Part shown: piece by piece, positions 1-8,573 of the stretch
How the letters are laid out: each line of letters opens with the position of its first letter
Position numbering within the stretch: the stretch's first letter is position 1
Assembly (NCBI GenBank): GCA_001999425.1
Contig: MLHP01000002.1
Location: forward strand, 1-64,000
Reading direction: 5' to 3'
Length of the DNA: 64,000 nt
Origin: Rodentibacter genomosp. 2
Lineage (GTDB): Bacteria; Pseudomonadota; Gammaproteobacteria; Enterobacterales; Pasteurellaceae
Notes under the pieces: model-generated
What the model was told of the DNA's origin: nothing
The model's database searches: none
Seen by the model: the letters and a program-made list of their open reading frames with translations, nothing else
Program-made: the position numbers and the translations under genes

Positions 1-106
1 TCGGGCGTTTGCGTCTAACACCTTCAATCACGATATCGTCAAATTCATTTGCCATTGTTATCAATTTGAGCTGTTGCAGTAATGCAATATAATCTTGTCT
101 TTCCAT
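1..106 (-). CDS. istB: IstB-like ATPase of IS21 element, N-terminal part only
   Basis: This is the first 35 codons of the IS21 helper ATPase, which in this family binds DNA and ATP and directs target choice for IstA. The ATG at 104-106 has a good Shine-Dalgarno (AAGGAG at 115-120) and lies 20 bases past the istA stop, typical of the coupled istA-istB pair. The visible start (MERQDYIALLQQLKL) fits the N-terminal helical domain of IstB proteins. The AAA+ domain lies beyond the window, so intactness cannot be judged. Confidence 0.75.
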   Translation of the reverse strand, partial: MERQDYIALLQQLKLITMANEFDDIVIEGVRRKRP

Positions 107-125
107 TATTATCTCCTTGTCTGTT

Positions 126-1640
126 TTATTTTAGTGAAGGAAAGGTGGTGGTTCTTCGATATTGAAGGAGTTGATCAAATTGGCTGAGATTTGCTTTAGG
201 TGGACAACGCAGCGCAACGTGTCGACTCTCTATTTTAGGGACTGTTGGTTCAGTCAATCTTAAGATAATATTCAGTACGGCTTCAACGGTAGGTAATCCT
301 TGTTCTAATGCGAGCTCTGCGGCAGTCACTCCCACTTCTTCACCAAAATCCGCAATTAAACTTAGAAGCTTAACCATTGCCTTGTCGCCACGAGGTTGTT
401 TAAGTAAGTGATGTTGAAGAGTTTTAATAGCAGGGGGAAGTACCCAGCCTTGAAAGGGCTCACCATGTCGTAATGCCCCTGGTTTTTTCTTTAAGGCGGA
501 CAAATAATGAAGAGGGTTATAACGGGTTCCTCCTTTAATAAATTGTCTCGGGTGGCAAGCAACAATTTGGTTCTGATAAACAAGCACTATCTCTTGTGCA
601 CCTATTTGAGCTATCACTTCCTTTCCACATAAATGGCAGGGTACACTATATTGGTGGGTATCAAAGAGAATCAATGCAGAGGTATTAACGAGTAAGCGAG
701 TGGTGCGATAACCTAAATAGGGTTTAAAAGGAGAGAGTTTTTCACGTTCTTTTTCCAACCGTTGAGCCACCGTCTGTTGCTTATCTTCAACCCAGGATTG
801 AATTTGAATCTGCCTTATGCACCAATCTCTTAAATAATCATTTAACGCCTCAAGGGAAGAGAAAGCTAATAAAGGGCGGAAAAGCCGCTTACGGAGTGTT
901 TGAACTTGTCGCTCGACTTGACCTTTCTCCCAACCTGAGGCCGGTGTACAAGCAACAGGCTCAATGAGAAAATGGTTCATCATTGCCAAAAATCCCTCAT
1001 TAAATGACCGCTCTTTGCCTTGTTTTATCTGTTTGACAATGGTTTTAGGGTTATCATAAATTCCCCGAGAGGGTACACCTCCAAAATAAGTAAAGGCGTG
1101 ATTATGTGCATCGATAAGCATTTCTAAGGTTTGTCTAAAATAAGCTCGGACATAATAAGCACGAGAATGACAAAGCCGAAAATGCGCGATATTTACCGTC
1201 GTTTCAACCCCATCTAACACCACTTTCTCAATACTCCAATCAAATTGATAAGACTCACCGAGTGGAAATTTTTGAGGAATAAAAACAGCCGTAGTGGGTG
1301 GGGAAAAAGACGATTTATAACGCTTAATAAAACGAGAAACACAAGGGTATTACCCTTCAAAACCAAGGCTTTGCAAATACTTAAAATGACGTACTGCGGT
1401 TAAACGTTGAGAAGGTGATTTATCCATCTCTTCTTTGAGTCGTTCAATTAATAGTGCTTTATAAGGCCCTAATTTAGGTGAATCGGTGTGTTGACGTTGA
1501 TAGTTGGGAATCTCAATCATATTGAGATATTTTTTGACGGTACGACGACTGAGTCGAAGTTTTTCAGCGATTTTACGCTGAGAAAGCCCCTCTTTATGGT
1601 AAAAGCGACGTATTTTTAAGATTGTTTCCATGCAAAGCAT
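126..1640 (-). pseudogene. istA: IS21 transposase IstA, interrupted by an in-frame stop
   Basis: IstA is the DDE transposase of IS21-type elements. Reading from ATG 1640 gives 96 residues containing a helix-turn-helix (GLSQRKIAEKLRLSRRTVKK), then a TAA at 1350-1352. The same frame continues without further interruption through SRFIKRYKSS and QFDWSIEKVV, the start of the catalytic domain with the DW motif, to the stop at 126, for 505 codons in all. The two parts are in register, so a single nonsense change (for example CAA or AAA to TAA) explains the break rather than a frameshift. A GTG at 1223 could restart translation but would give a product without the DNA-binding domain and the first catalytic aspartate. 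Very likely inactive. Confidence 0.85.
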
Positions 1641-1682
1641 ACCAGGTTATTCCCTGTTTAAATAACAAGGAGTTTATCAAAA

Positions 1683-1721
1683 GATGCAGTGGATCACTTT
1701 TCGATGATCTTACTGCATCAA
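1683..1721. repeat. Nested inverted repeat at the istA-side end of the IS21 element
   Basis: GATGCAGT at 1684-1691 and ACTGCATC at 1713-1720 are perfect inverted copies. Between them a second pair (GGATCA/TGATCT) extends the possible hairpin. The structure sits between istA and the presumed end of the element, where IS21 elements carry transposase-binding repeats. It could bind IstA or fold to block read-through transcription from outside; the sequence alone does not decide. Confidence 0.5.
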
Positions 1722-1740
1722 CCTGGTGCATTTTTGCATG

Positions 1741-2256
1741 ATCATTAACACTTATGGGGAAATCAAGGTAGTACATTCAGGTACAATAAGTCCTGATAGT
1801 AAATGGATTGTTACAGGTGGAGGAAATGGAAAACGTTATATGTGGCTAATATCAGATCCCCACCAAAGATTTAGGTTAGCCGATATACACGGACTTTTTC
1901 AAGAAAATATAGATGGAAGAGATAAGAGCAAATTATTGTCTATTCCAGAAAAATTTAAAGACAAACAAATAACTCGTTCTGATATTTCAGCTGTTGCCTT
2001 TGTTACAGAGAAAGATTTTATTCTTTTACCTAATAGTAACGATGAACTTGCATTACTTTATACAACAGGTGATCCTTGGATAAAAGCCTATGTAGAAATT
2101 GGCAATAAACCTGAAATATCAAGAGGAAACTTGAGCATTGCCTCCGCTTATAAAGCCAATATTCTCGCTACAGGGCAATACGGGCGAGGTGGGATTAATG
2201 TTTACAAATATCACCCTGCAACCAAAGATCTGGAAAAAATCTGGGTGGCGGATTAA
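1741..2256 (+). pseudogene. WD40-repeat-like protein, 5' end removed by IS insertion
   Basis: About 170 residues without a credible start. The text includes WD40-blade-like strands (SGTISPDSKWIVTGGGNG followed by MWLISD, and AVAFVTEKDFILLPNS), suggesting the C-terminal part of a beta-propeller protein. The frame emerges directly from the IS21 end near 1730, and the ATGs at 1726 and 1738 are probably fortuitous because they lie in or at the element. No signal peptide or ribosome-binding site precedes it. The molecular role of the parent gene is not recognised. Confidence 0.65.
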
Positions 2257-2266
2257 TTAAAACTAA

Positions 2267-2310
2267 GAAGTGCGGTTGAAAATGAGGACGTTTTTGACCG
2301 CACTTGTTTT
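2267..2310 (+). terminator. Uptake-signal inverted pair acting as terminator
   Basis: AAGTGCGGT (2268-2276) and ACCGCACTT (2297-2305) form a stem around a 20-base loop, followed by GTTTT. It lies just after the stop of the truncated WD40-like gene. Confidence 0.55.
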
Positions 2311-2455
2311 AGGTGAAACGAAATATCACTGATACGATTACGAAAGCCTTAGTGTTTTTTATTTCAGATGTTTGGTATAAGTTGCCTATTTGTCGATGTA
2401 ATCTAGAAACATCAAATGGAAATAATTTGTTGTTTTTTTGTTTAAAAAATGTTTG

Positions 2456-2485
2456 TTGATTATTCTATTCTTGTAGAGATAAAAT
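2456..2485 (+). promoter_or_regulatory. Possible sigma-70 promoter of the alcohol dehydrogenase gene
   Basis: TTGATT (2456-2461) and TAAAAT (2480-2485) are separated by 18 bases, within AT-rich DNA 70 bases before the start codon. A small hairpin (ACTTC/GAAGT, 2486-2501) follows at the presumed 5' end of the mRNA. This is pattern matching only. The rest of 2311-2554 shows no other clear signal. Confidence 0.4.
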
Positions 2486-2554
2486 ACTTCTGTGCTGAAG
2501 TATGTGCACATTGGTAATAACAGCATAAAGTAAGTAATGAATAGGAGACTCATT

Positions 2555-3640
2555 ATGAACAAAACAATGAAAGCAATGACTTATTACGGTGCAAACGATC
2601 TTCGTTTTGAAGATCGCCCTATCCCAACGATTATTGATCCGACAGATGCCATTATTAAAATGGAAAAAACCACCATTTGCGGTACGGATTTAGGCATTTG
2701 GAAAGGAAAAAATCCGGAAATTGAAAAAACGGCTTTAGCAAAAACAGGACAGTGGAATGGGCGAATTTTGGGGCACGAAGGGATTGGTGTTATTGAAGAT
2801 GTTGGTAGTGCGGTAAAAAACTTTAAAAAGGGCGATCGAGTAATTATCTCCTGCGTCAGTAAATGTGGTTCTTGCGAAAATTGCCAAAAACAGCTTTATG
2901 CACATTGTCAAAAAGAGGGCGGATGGATTATGGGCTATATGATTGATGGTACACATGCAGAGTATGTTCGTACACCTTTTGCCGATAACTCTCTATTTTT
3001 ATTGCCTGATAATTTAAATACCGATATCGCAGTCTTTCTCTCGGATGTGCTGCCAACAAGCCACGAGATCGGCGTTAAATATGGCGAAGTTAAACCAGGG
3101 GACAGCGTTGCAATTATTGGTGCAGGCCCTATCGGAATGGGCTGCTTGCTTACCGCCCAATTCTATTCTCCCGCAACGATTATTGTTGTAGATATGGACG
3201 ATAATCGTTTGGCACTTGCTAAAGAATTAGGCGCAACTCACACGATCAATTCAGCAAAAGAAAATGCAGTGGAAAAAATCTTAGCAATTACAGAACAACG
3301 TGGTGTCGATTGTGCCATGGAAGCAGTGGGTTTACCGGCGACTTGGGATATTTGTCAAAAAGTGGTAAAAGAAGGGGGCAATCTCGCTAATGTTGGGGTG
3401 CACGGTCAGTCGGTCAATTTTGAAATTGATAAACTCTGGATCAAAAATTTAACGATTACCACAGGGCTGGTGAATACCAATACAACAGGAATGTTATTAA
3501 AATCCTGTCAATGCGGAAAATTACCTCTTGAAAAATTAGCGACCCATCATTTCAAATTCGGCGAAATGGCAAAAGCCTATGATGTATTCAAGCACGCATC
3601 CGATGAAAAAGCGATGAAAGTGATCGTTGAAATGGAATAG
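2555..3640 (+). CDS. Zinc-dependent alcohol dehydrogenase (MDR family)
   Basis: A 361-residue medium-chain dehydrogenase/reductase that should oxidise an alcohol or reduce an aldehyde/ketone with NAD(P). Catalytic zinc motifs are visible: TICGTDLGIWKG with the zinc cysteine, then GHEGIGVIEDVG with the proton-relay histidine. A structural zinc lobe (CGSCENCQKQLYAHC) follows at about 100-115, and the Rossmann motif GAGPIGMG appears near 180. I chose ATG 2555 over the in-frame ATG 2537 because AGGAG at 2543-2547 sits 7 bases before it. The gene stands alone, with an uncharacterised hairpin region downstream. Substrate is unknown; the sequence resembles the branch of isopropanol/formaldehyde-type enzymes more than classical ethanol dehydrogenases. 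Confidence 0.9.
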   Translation: MNKTMKAMTYYGANDLRFEDRPIPTIIDPTDAIIKMEKTTICGTDLGIWKGKNPEIEKTALAKTGQWNGRILGHEGIGVIEDVGSAVKNFKKGDRVIISCVSKCGSCENCQKQLYAHCQKEGGWIMGYMIDGTHAEYVRTPFADNSLFLLPDNLNTDIAVFLSDVLPTSHEIGVKYGEVKPGDSVAIIGAGPIGMGCLLTAQFYSPATIIVVDMDDNRLALAKELGATHTINSAKENAVEKILAITEQRGVDCAMEAVGLPATWDICQKVVKEGGNLANVGVHGQSVNFEIDKLWIKNLTITTGLVNTNTTGMLLKSCQCGKLPLEKLATHHFKFGEMAKAYDVFKHASDEKAMKVIVEME

Positions 3641-3720
3641 TCGTTATATCTTCGCTGTAAACTCAAAATGTACAGTTAAATTATCGAGACATCAGAAAGT
3701 GTCCCGATAGATTAATAAAA

Positions 3721-3770
3721 TCTGCTCCTTAGTATGTGGGACTAGCCGACAATTAAGGAGCAGAATCGTT
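3721..3770 (+). terminator. Long-stem hairpin after the alcohol dehydrogenase gene
   Basis: TCTGCTCCTTA (3721-3731) and TAAGGAGCAGA (3754-3764) are perfect 11-base inverted copies around a 22-base loop, followed by a T run (3768-3772). It lies 80 bases after the dehydrogenase stop. The right arm contains TAAGGAG, a Shine-Dalgarno-like sequence held in the stem. It is most simply a terminator, but the unusually large loop leaves a small RNA possible. Confidence 0.5.
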
Positions 3771-3843
3771 TTTAATGATCGTCATTTAACCATTATAGGT
3801 TCCATAATATCTCAAAATTCGAGCGTTATTAGGAGAATGAAAT

Positions 3844-3915
3844 ATGAAAGAGTTAATGAAATTATGCCTTAATTTTTTCTTATTCAGCCTACTTTCCGCC
3901 TATACCAATCAATAA
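3844..3915 (+). CDS. Possible 23-residue hydrophobic peptide
   Basis: ATG 3844 is preceded at 6 bases by a strong Shine-Dalgarno (AGGAG, 3831-3835). The frame runs 23 codons to TAA and encodes a short basic/polar start followed by a hydrophobic stretch (CLNFFLFSLLSAY). It could be a type I toxin-like membrane peptide, a leader peptide, or the surviving signal sequence of a lost exported protein. Two hairpins follow (3920-3941 and 3960-3992). I know of no homologue. The remainder of 3641-4086 otherwise looks non-coding. Confidence 0.35.
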   Translation: MKELMKLCLNFFLFSLLSAYTNQ

Positions 3916-3959
3916 CATTCTACTCATCCGTATTTGAGTAGCTTTTGTATCGTAGTAGA

Positions 3960-3994
3960 AATCCCTATTGAGTTTACATTTCAATGGGGATTTT
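3960..3994 (+). terminator. Hairpin with T run after the small peptide frame
   Basis: ATCCCTATTGA and TCAATGGGGAT pair with one mismatch and are followed by TTTT. A smaller hairpin (CTACTCA/TGAGTAG, 3920-3941) lies just upstream, between the 23-codon frame and this stem. The arrangement resembles a short transcript ending in an intrinsic terminator. Confidence 0.45.
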
Positions 3995-4086
3995 AAGGTT
4001 TTAATTGGTAAAATTTTTATGCGACTGCTACATAATACCGAAAAAACATCGTATTTTCTGACCGCTCTTTATTTTATTCCATCAAG

Positions 4087-6015
4087 TTACTTACTTTCAT
4101 CTTCCGATTGATACAAGCGGTTTTTGTATAAATAACTTCCCAACAAAGCATACGCCAGTGCTTCTTGTTTCATTTCTTCCGAAACGCTTTTTTCCTTCAG
4201 CGTTTCGGTGGCTTTATCATAATAATAACCTTGCGCGGCTTTGTTTGGCATTTGAATAACCACATCACGGTTTCCTTTCATTAAAGCCTGCGTTTGATCA
4301 AATTGCATAATGGCACGATCAGGGTTGATATTTTTTGTTAAATCATAACCAATCATAGGATAATTACCGCTTACCCCTGCCAAGGATAATAACGTTGTCG
4401 GCATATCAATTTGGCTAACTAAACGCTGATCACGGCGTGGCGCAATTCCCTCCCCCAAAATAAGTGCCGGAATATGGAAATTTTTAATCGGTATTAATGA
4501 AGCACCGGCGGCTCGTGAATCGTGATCGGCAATCACCAAGAAAATAGTATCTTTCCAATAGTTCGATTTCTTCGCTAAATTGAAGAAATGACCAACGGCA
4601 TAATCCGCATACTTTGCACTATTATTTCGTGTTGCTTTGGGTTGTTCATACAATTCGATTTTCCCATCGGGGAATTCAAAAGGATCATGATTACTTGAGC
4701 TAAATACAAGACTGAAAAAAGGTTTTCCCTCGTTTTGCAGTTTTGTAAAAGTTTCATCTGCTTTATCAAACAAATCCTCATCACTCACGCCCCAAGTGGC
4801 AGTAAATTTCGGATTTTTATAGTCTTGCTGATCAATAATCGTTTTAACCCCATTGCCGTAGAAAAAACTTGCCATATTATCAAAGTGCTTTTCGCCGCCA
4901 TAAATAAATGAGGTGTCATAGCCTTGTTTACCTAAAAAATCGGCAATGGTGAAAAAATTATTTTGTGCATTATTTAGCTTGACCACAGCGCGTGCCGGCG
5001 TTGGTATAAAACCTGCGGTTACCGCTTCAATCCCTCGCACGGAACGGGTTCCCGTGGCGTAAATATTTTCAAATAACCACCCTTCTTTGGCTAATCTATC
5101 AATATTCGGTGAAAGAGGCTTACCGCCTAAAGTACCAACAAACTGTGCCCCAAGGCTTTCTTGCAATATGATGACAATATTTTTAGGCTTGCCTTGATAA
5201 CTTGCGGTATTTTTAGTTAAGGTTGGGAATTTTTCAGAAATATAATCATCTACGGCTCTGCCACGATTTAATTTCACTATGCGTAACATTTCATTCGTAT
5301 CCATTTTGCCGTATATTTCCGAGGATTTTTCTTCATCCTTAAATTGCTGTGCGGCATAAATCACCGAATAGCCGGAATTTAACACTAAAGAATTCACCAA
5401 GGAATCGGAAGAAAATGCCACCATTGCAGGATTAATGCCACGGTGCTGAAAGCTTGAACGAGCTCCGATAAAACTCACCGCAATCACCAACAATGCCACA
5501 ATCGGGCGAACTTTCCAGCTCATTGGGCGTAAATTTTTAACTGACCAAGCGGCAAGTTGCCAATAAAGTATTGTAGCTAAGGCAGTAAAAACAAAGCTAA
5601 GAATGACCGCACTTAAATGCCCTTCTAACAACATAGAAAAGACTTCTTTAGGATAAATTAAATACTCAATAAACAGGCGGTTCGGTCGATAATCATAAGT
5701 TTCAATAAATGCCGGTGTAGCAATTTCCATAAAAATAATGAAAACACTGCCAAATGTCAGCCAAACCCGTAGGATCTTTTTCCATAAATCACTCGTATGG
5801 AACAGCACGGTAAATAATGCCGGAACACCAAATAAGTAGCATAGCGCCACCACATCAATACGTAAGCCTTGTAGGAATAACTCCCCCCAATCCTGTACGG
5901 CGGAAACTCGTTCCATTTGCCATAAAGATAAACCCAAGCGGGACAAAGAAAAAATAACGAGGTTGATAAATACAAAAACGACTATTGGAAATAAGGGGGA
6001 ACGAGTTTTTTTCAT
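4087..6015 (-). CDS. LTA-synthase-family membrane sulfatase/phosphotransferase
   Basis: A 642-residue protein with about five N-terminal membrane segments (residues 8-195) and a C-terminal extracytoplasmic alkaline-phosphatase-fold domain (about 275-620). Family landmarks are NIVIILQESLGAQFVG at the start of the domain, YATGTRSVRG with the likely threonine nucleophile, FVFSSSNHDPF-like metal residues (seen here as LVFSSSNHDPF) and FLVIADHDSRAAG. Relatives transfer phosphoglycerol or phosphoethanolamine from phospholipids to glycans or lipids in the periplasm. Gram-negative members act on periplasmic glucans or LPS, so the acceptor cannot be named. It is the last gene of a leftward set, 33 bases after the Sel1-repeat gene. 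Downstream is the gene-poor 3640-4086 stretch. Confidence 0.85.
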   Translation of the reverse strand: MKKTRSPLFPIVVFVFINLVIFSLSRLGLSLWQMERVSAVQDWGELFLQGLRIDVVALCYLFGVPALFTVLFHTSDLWKKILRVWLTFGSVFIIFMEIATPAFIETYDYRPNRLFIEYLIYPKEVFSMLLEGHLSAVILSFVFTALATILYWQLAAWSVKNLRPMSWKVRPIVALLVIAVSFIGARSSFQHRGINPAMVAFSSDSLVNSLVLNSGYSVIYAAQQFKDEEKSSEIYGKMDTNEMLRIVKLNRGRAVDDYISEKFPTLTKNTASYQGKPKNIVIILQESLGAQFVGTLGGKPLSPNIDRLAKEGWLFENIYATGTRSVRGIEAVTAGFIPTPARAVVKLNNAQNNFFTIADFLGKQGYDTSFIYGGEKHFDNMASFFYGNGVKTIIDQQDYKNPKFTATWGVSDEDLFDKADETFTKLQNEGKPFFSLVFSSSNHDPFEFPDGKIELYEQPKATRNNSAKYADYAVGHFFNLAKKSNYWKDTIFLVIADHDSRAAGASLIPIKNFHIPALILGEGIAPRRDQRLVSQIDMPTTLLSLAGVSGNYPMIGYDLTKNINPDRAIMQFDQTQALMKGNRDVVIQMPNKAAQGYYYDKATETLKEKSVSEEMKQEALAYALLGSYLYKNRLYQSEDESK

Positions 6016-6048
6016 AAAAAATATTCTTATTATTAAGGGATGTTATGC

Positions 6049-6717
6049 TCAGTAAAGATTCTTTAATCTTTGCTCAGCAGCTTGTTTAATTTCATTCGGT
6101 ATGTTGTCTGAAATCAAAATCTCACGATAAATTAATGCCGAAAGATGTTTATTCATTGAAGTGCCAATACCTTTTTCATAATAAATGCCTAAACGCAATT
6201 TAGCGTCGGGATTTTCTAAATCGGCGGCTTTTTTAACCCATTCAAAAGATTTTGTTTCATCTTTTTGCTTCAGATAAATTTCAGCCAACATCATCATGGC
6301 ACCCAAATCTTTTGCTTTTGCAGTGGTTTCAAATAATTTTATAGCTTGCGGAATATCCTTTTTCACATAATCGCCACTATAGTACATCATCGCCAAATTA
6401 TTAATGGCTCGAATGCTTCCCATCTCTGCGGCTTCACTAAACCACCAGTAGGCTTTCTCCTTGTTTTTTTCCACACCGCGACCAAGGTTATAAAGCATCC
6501 CTAAATTGCCCTGTGCTTGGACATTTCCTTCTAGCGCGAGAGGTTGCATAATTTCAAATACGGATCGCCAATCCTGTTTATTGGCAAAATCCTGTGCGAT
6601 ATTCATACGTTGTTGATCCGTTAATTTATCTTTCGTTTTTGCTTCTTCGGCATAGCTCGAAAAAACGGTTGAAAGCCCTAAAAGTGCGGTAAAAATAACG
6701 AGAGTTTTTTTCATCAA
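6049..6717 (-). CDS. Exported Sel1-repeat (TPR-like) protein
   Basis: 222 residues with a cleavable signal peptide (KKTLVIFTALLGLSTVFSSYA then EEA). About three to four Sel1-like repeats follow, recognisable as GNLGMLYNLGRGVEKNKEKA, INNLAMMYYSGDYVKKDIPQ and LRLGIYYEKGIG. Such repeats form alpha-solenoid scaffolds for protein-protein contact, here in the periplasm. It starts 2 bases after the YwiC-like gene and precedes the LTA-synthase-like gene, so the three are probably co-transcribed. Specific partner unknown. Confidence 0.85.
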   Translation of the reverse strand: MMKKTLVIFTALLGLSTVFSSYAEEAKTKDKLTDQQRMNIAQDFANKQDWRSVFEIMQPLALEGNVQAQGNLGMLYNLGRGVEKNKEKAYWWFSEAAEMGSIRAINNLAMMYYSGDYVKKDIPQAIKLFETTAKAKDLGAMMMLAEIYLKQKDETKSFEWVKKAADLENPDAKLRLGIYYEKGIGTSMNKHLSALIYREILISDNIPNEIKQAAEQRLKNLY

Positions 6718-6719
6718 AT

Positions 6720-7451
6720 TTATCCTGTTAATGTGCCGAGTAAAAGAAATATAAAGAAAATAGCCGTTATTAAGAACTCCGTTAGACCAACCTGTTTGAC
6801 AGAAAGTTTCTTACGCGGTAAATAAATTGCACGAACCCAACCAACAAAAAATGCTAATGCAAGATAAAATTGTCCCGTTCCGGCAAAATACGCGACAAGG
6901 AAAGAATGAAAAAGAATTGATGCCCGTAAATATTTCCGATTTTTTCGTTCACGCATCATTGATTTCACATAAATTGTCGTGCCGATAAAAAACAATGAAG
7001 GATAAATGGCAACCCACCAAATTTTCATATCAAAAGTGCGGTCGGAAAAATAATATGCGCCCATTCCGGCAAGAGCAAAAATAGCAATACCGGCAAGATC
7101 ATTCAATAAATTACGTTCATCTTTTTGTTTAATATAATAAATATTCACGAAAACAAAGGGCAACATTGGCACAATAAAATAAAGAACCTGTCCGTTATAA
7201 AGCAATGCGGGGAAAGCAAAAACAAGCGTGGCGACCCCATAAATGAGAGTCCATTTTCGATATTGTTCGATATTTTTGCCTTTAAACAAATTTAAAAAAG
7301 GGTAAGACATCAAATAAAGCGAGAACCATGCAATTAATAAAAAGGCATGCGCCCACACAGGACGGCTAAGCAACATTCCATAAAAGAAAGGTAATAATGC
7401 CATGACAACGGCACCATGTTGATTAGAAATTAAGAGTTTCATATTAGACAT
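6720..7451 (-). CDS. YwiC-like integral membrane protein
   Basis: 243 residues, mostly hydrophobic, with roughly eight membrane segments. The N-terminal motif LISNQHGAVVMALLPFFYG is the hallmark of the YwiC-like family (NQHGA near the first helix), whose function is unknown. It is first in a leftward three-gene set with the Sel1-repeat and LTA-synthase-like genes. The ATG at 7451 follows a short leader that is divergent from ridA. Confidence 0.8.
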   Translation of the reverse strand: MSNMKLLISNQHGAVVMALLPFFYGMLLSRPVWAHAFLLIAWFSLYLMSYPFLNLFKGKNIEQYRKWTLIYGVATLVFAFPALLYNGQVLYFIVPMLPFVFVNIYYIKQKDERNLLNDLAGIAIFALAGMGAYYFSDRTFDMKIWWVAIYPSLFFIGTTIYVKSMMRERKNRKYLRASILFHSFLVAYFAGTGQFYLALAFFVGWVRAIYLPRKKLSVKQVGLTEFLITAIFFIFLLLGTLTG

Positions 7452-7553
7452 AAGTGAGAATAATTCTCGAATATTCTACTCCGCTAAACTCGAATTTACA
7501 AAGCCTTAGCCACCCTTTAGAATACAATCGGTTTAGTTTTAAAGGAAAATATT

Positions 7554-7904
7554 ATGACGATTAAACGAACTCATCCCAGCGAACGTTTTTGCGAAGTTTC
7601 TATTTATAACGGCATTGCCTATTTTGCCGGACAAGTGCCGGAAGAAACCCTTGAAAAAAACGCTTACGAACAAACGAAAGAAGTACTTTCTCTCATTGAT
7701 AAATTACTTGCAGAAATAGGCTCTCACAAAGGTAATATCCTCAATGCCCAAATCTTTCTTGCCGATATGCAAGATTATGCCCAATTAAACCAAGCATGGG
7801 ATGAATGGGTCGATCGATCAAATCCACCAAGCCGGGCGACTGTTGAAGCAAAATTAGCCGTGCCGGAATGGAAAGTGGAAATTGTGATTACAGCGGCGGT
7901 TTAA
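7554..7904 (+). CDS. RidA-family (YjgF/YER057c) enamine/imine deaminase-like protein
   Basis: 116 residues of a single RidA-fold domain. The family includes enzymes that hydrolyse reactive 2-aminoacrylate-type imines, and several subgroups of unknown function. Visible are YFAGQVPE in the second strand and the C-terminal stretch SRATVEAKLAVPEWKVEI containing the arginine that binds the substrate carboxylate in active RidA. This shorter version resembles the YoaB/HI1627-type subgroup rather than classical RidA. Shine-Dalgarno AAAGGA precedes the ATG. It is followed by zapG, 93 bases later. Confidence 0.85.
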   Translation: MTIKRTHPSERFCEVSIYNGIAYFAGQVPEETLEKNAYEQTKEVLSLIDKLLAEIGSHKGNILNAQIFLADMQDYAQLNQAWDEWVDRSNPPSRATVEAKLAVPEWKVEIVITAAV

Positions 7905-7997
7905 ATATTAAATTTGTGATCCATAGCAAAGAAATTTTTTTTCATTTTTCTTACAATTCAAACACCTTTTTATAAATAACAACTGTAAGGAGTAATT

Positions 7998-8399
7998 ATG
8001 CAAGCGTGGACAACTGAAATGTGGCAAACTGCCGGAATAGGCTTAGCCGTAGGCGTTATCCTCGGCTATTTAATTTTGCGTTTAACCAAAGGATCGGTGA
8101 AACAACAAGTTCAAACAGAAACCGAGCTAAAAGCGGTGAAAGCCCGGCTTGAAACTCAAAACGAACAACTCGAAAAACATTTCGCAGAAAGTGCGGAATT
8201 ATTTAAAACCCTCATCAGCGATTACCAAAAACTCTATCGCCATTATGCTAACTCTTCCAATACTTTGTTAGGAGAAAACCCGAAAGGTTTATTCACGCAA
8301 CAATTAATCACAGCCACAGATAAACCACAAAGTGAACCTCCACTTGATTATTCTGAAGGCTCGTCAGGGCTACTGAAAACAGAAAAAGAAAATCATTAA
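7998..8399 (+). CDS. zapG: ZapG/YhcB (DUF1043) inner-membrane division-associated protein
   Basis: 133 residues: a single N-terminal membrane helix (AGIGLAVGVILGYLILRLT), then a cytoplasmic coiled coil (about 30-80) and a disordered tail. This is the layout of E. coli YhcB (now ZapG), which is linked to cell division and envelope growth. Shine-Dalgarno AAGGAG lies 7 bases before the ATG. In many gammaproteobacteria, as here, it directly precedes degP/degQ-type protease genes. Confidence 0.85.
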   Translation: MQAWTTEMWQTAGIGLAVGVILGYLILRLTKGSVKQQVQTETELKAVKARLETQNEQLEKHFAESAELFKTLISDYQKLYRHYANSSNTLLGENPKGLFTQQLITATDKPQSEPPLDYSEGSSGLLKTEKENH

Positions 8400-8573
8400 A
8401 CAACCTTAAGTGTGGTCATAGAAAATAATTTCAATTCTGACCGCACTTTTTTAATTTTTTTCTCAAATACCTTGTTTTTCTTGAACATTTTATTTATTCC
8501 TTTGTCTGATGAAACACCATTAGATATGAACCTTTCTCTTTCATTAAGAAAGATTATTTTACTTGGAGATTCT

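Larger units (their letters stand above)
1..1735 (-). mobile_element. IS21-family insertion sequence, truncated by window edge
   Basis: The element carries istA (transposase) and the beginning of istB (helper ATPase), both leftward in the standard IS21 order. The istA-side end lies between about 1720 and 1740, just where the reading frame of a WD40-like gene resumes. The other end lies outside the window, so terminal repeats and target-site duplication cannot be compared. A stop codon inside istA suggests this copy no longer transposes by itself. Family assignment rests on protein resemblance and the istA-istB arrangement; the exact boundary is inferred. Confidence 0.8.

Noticed and set aside
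8412..8573. A longer N-terminus for DegP
   Set aside because: It would bury the signal peptide; ATG 8574 has GGAG directly upstream.
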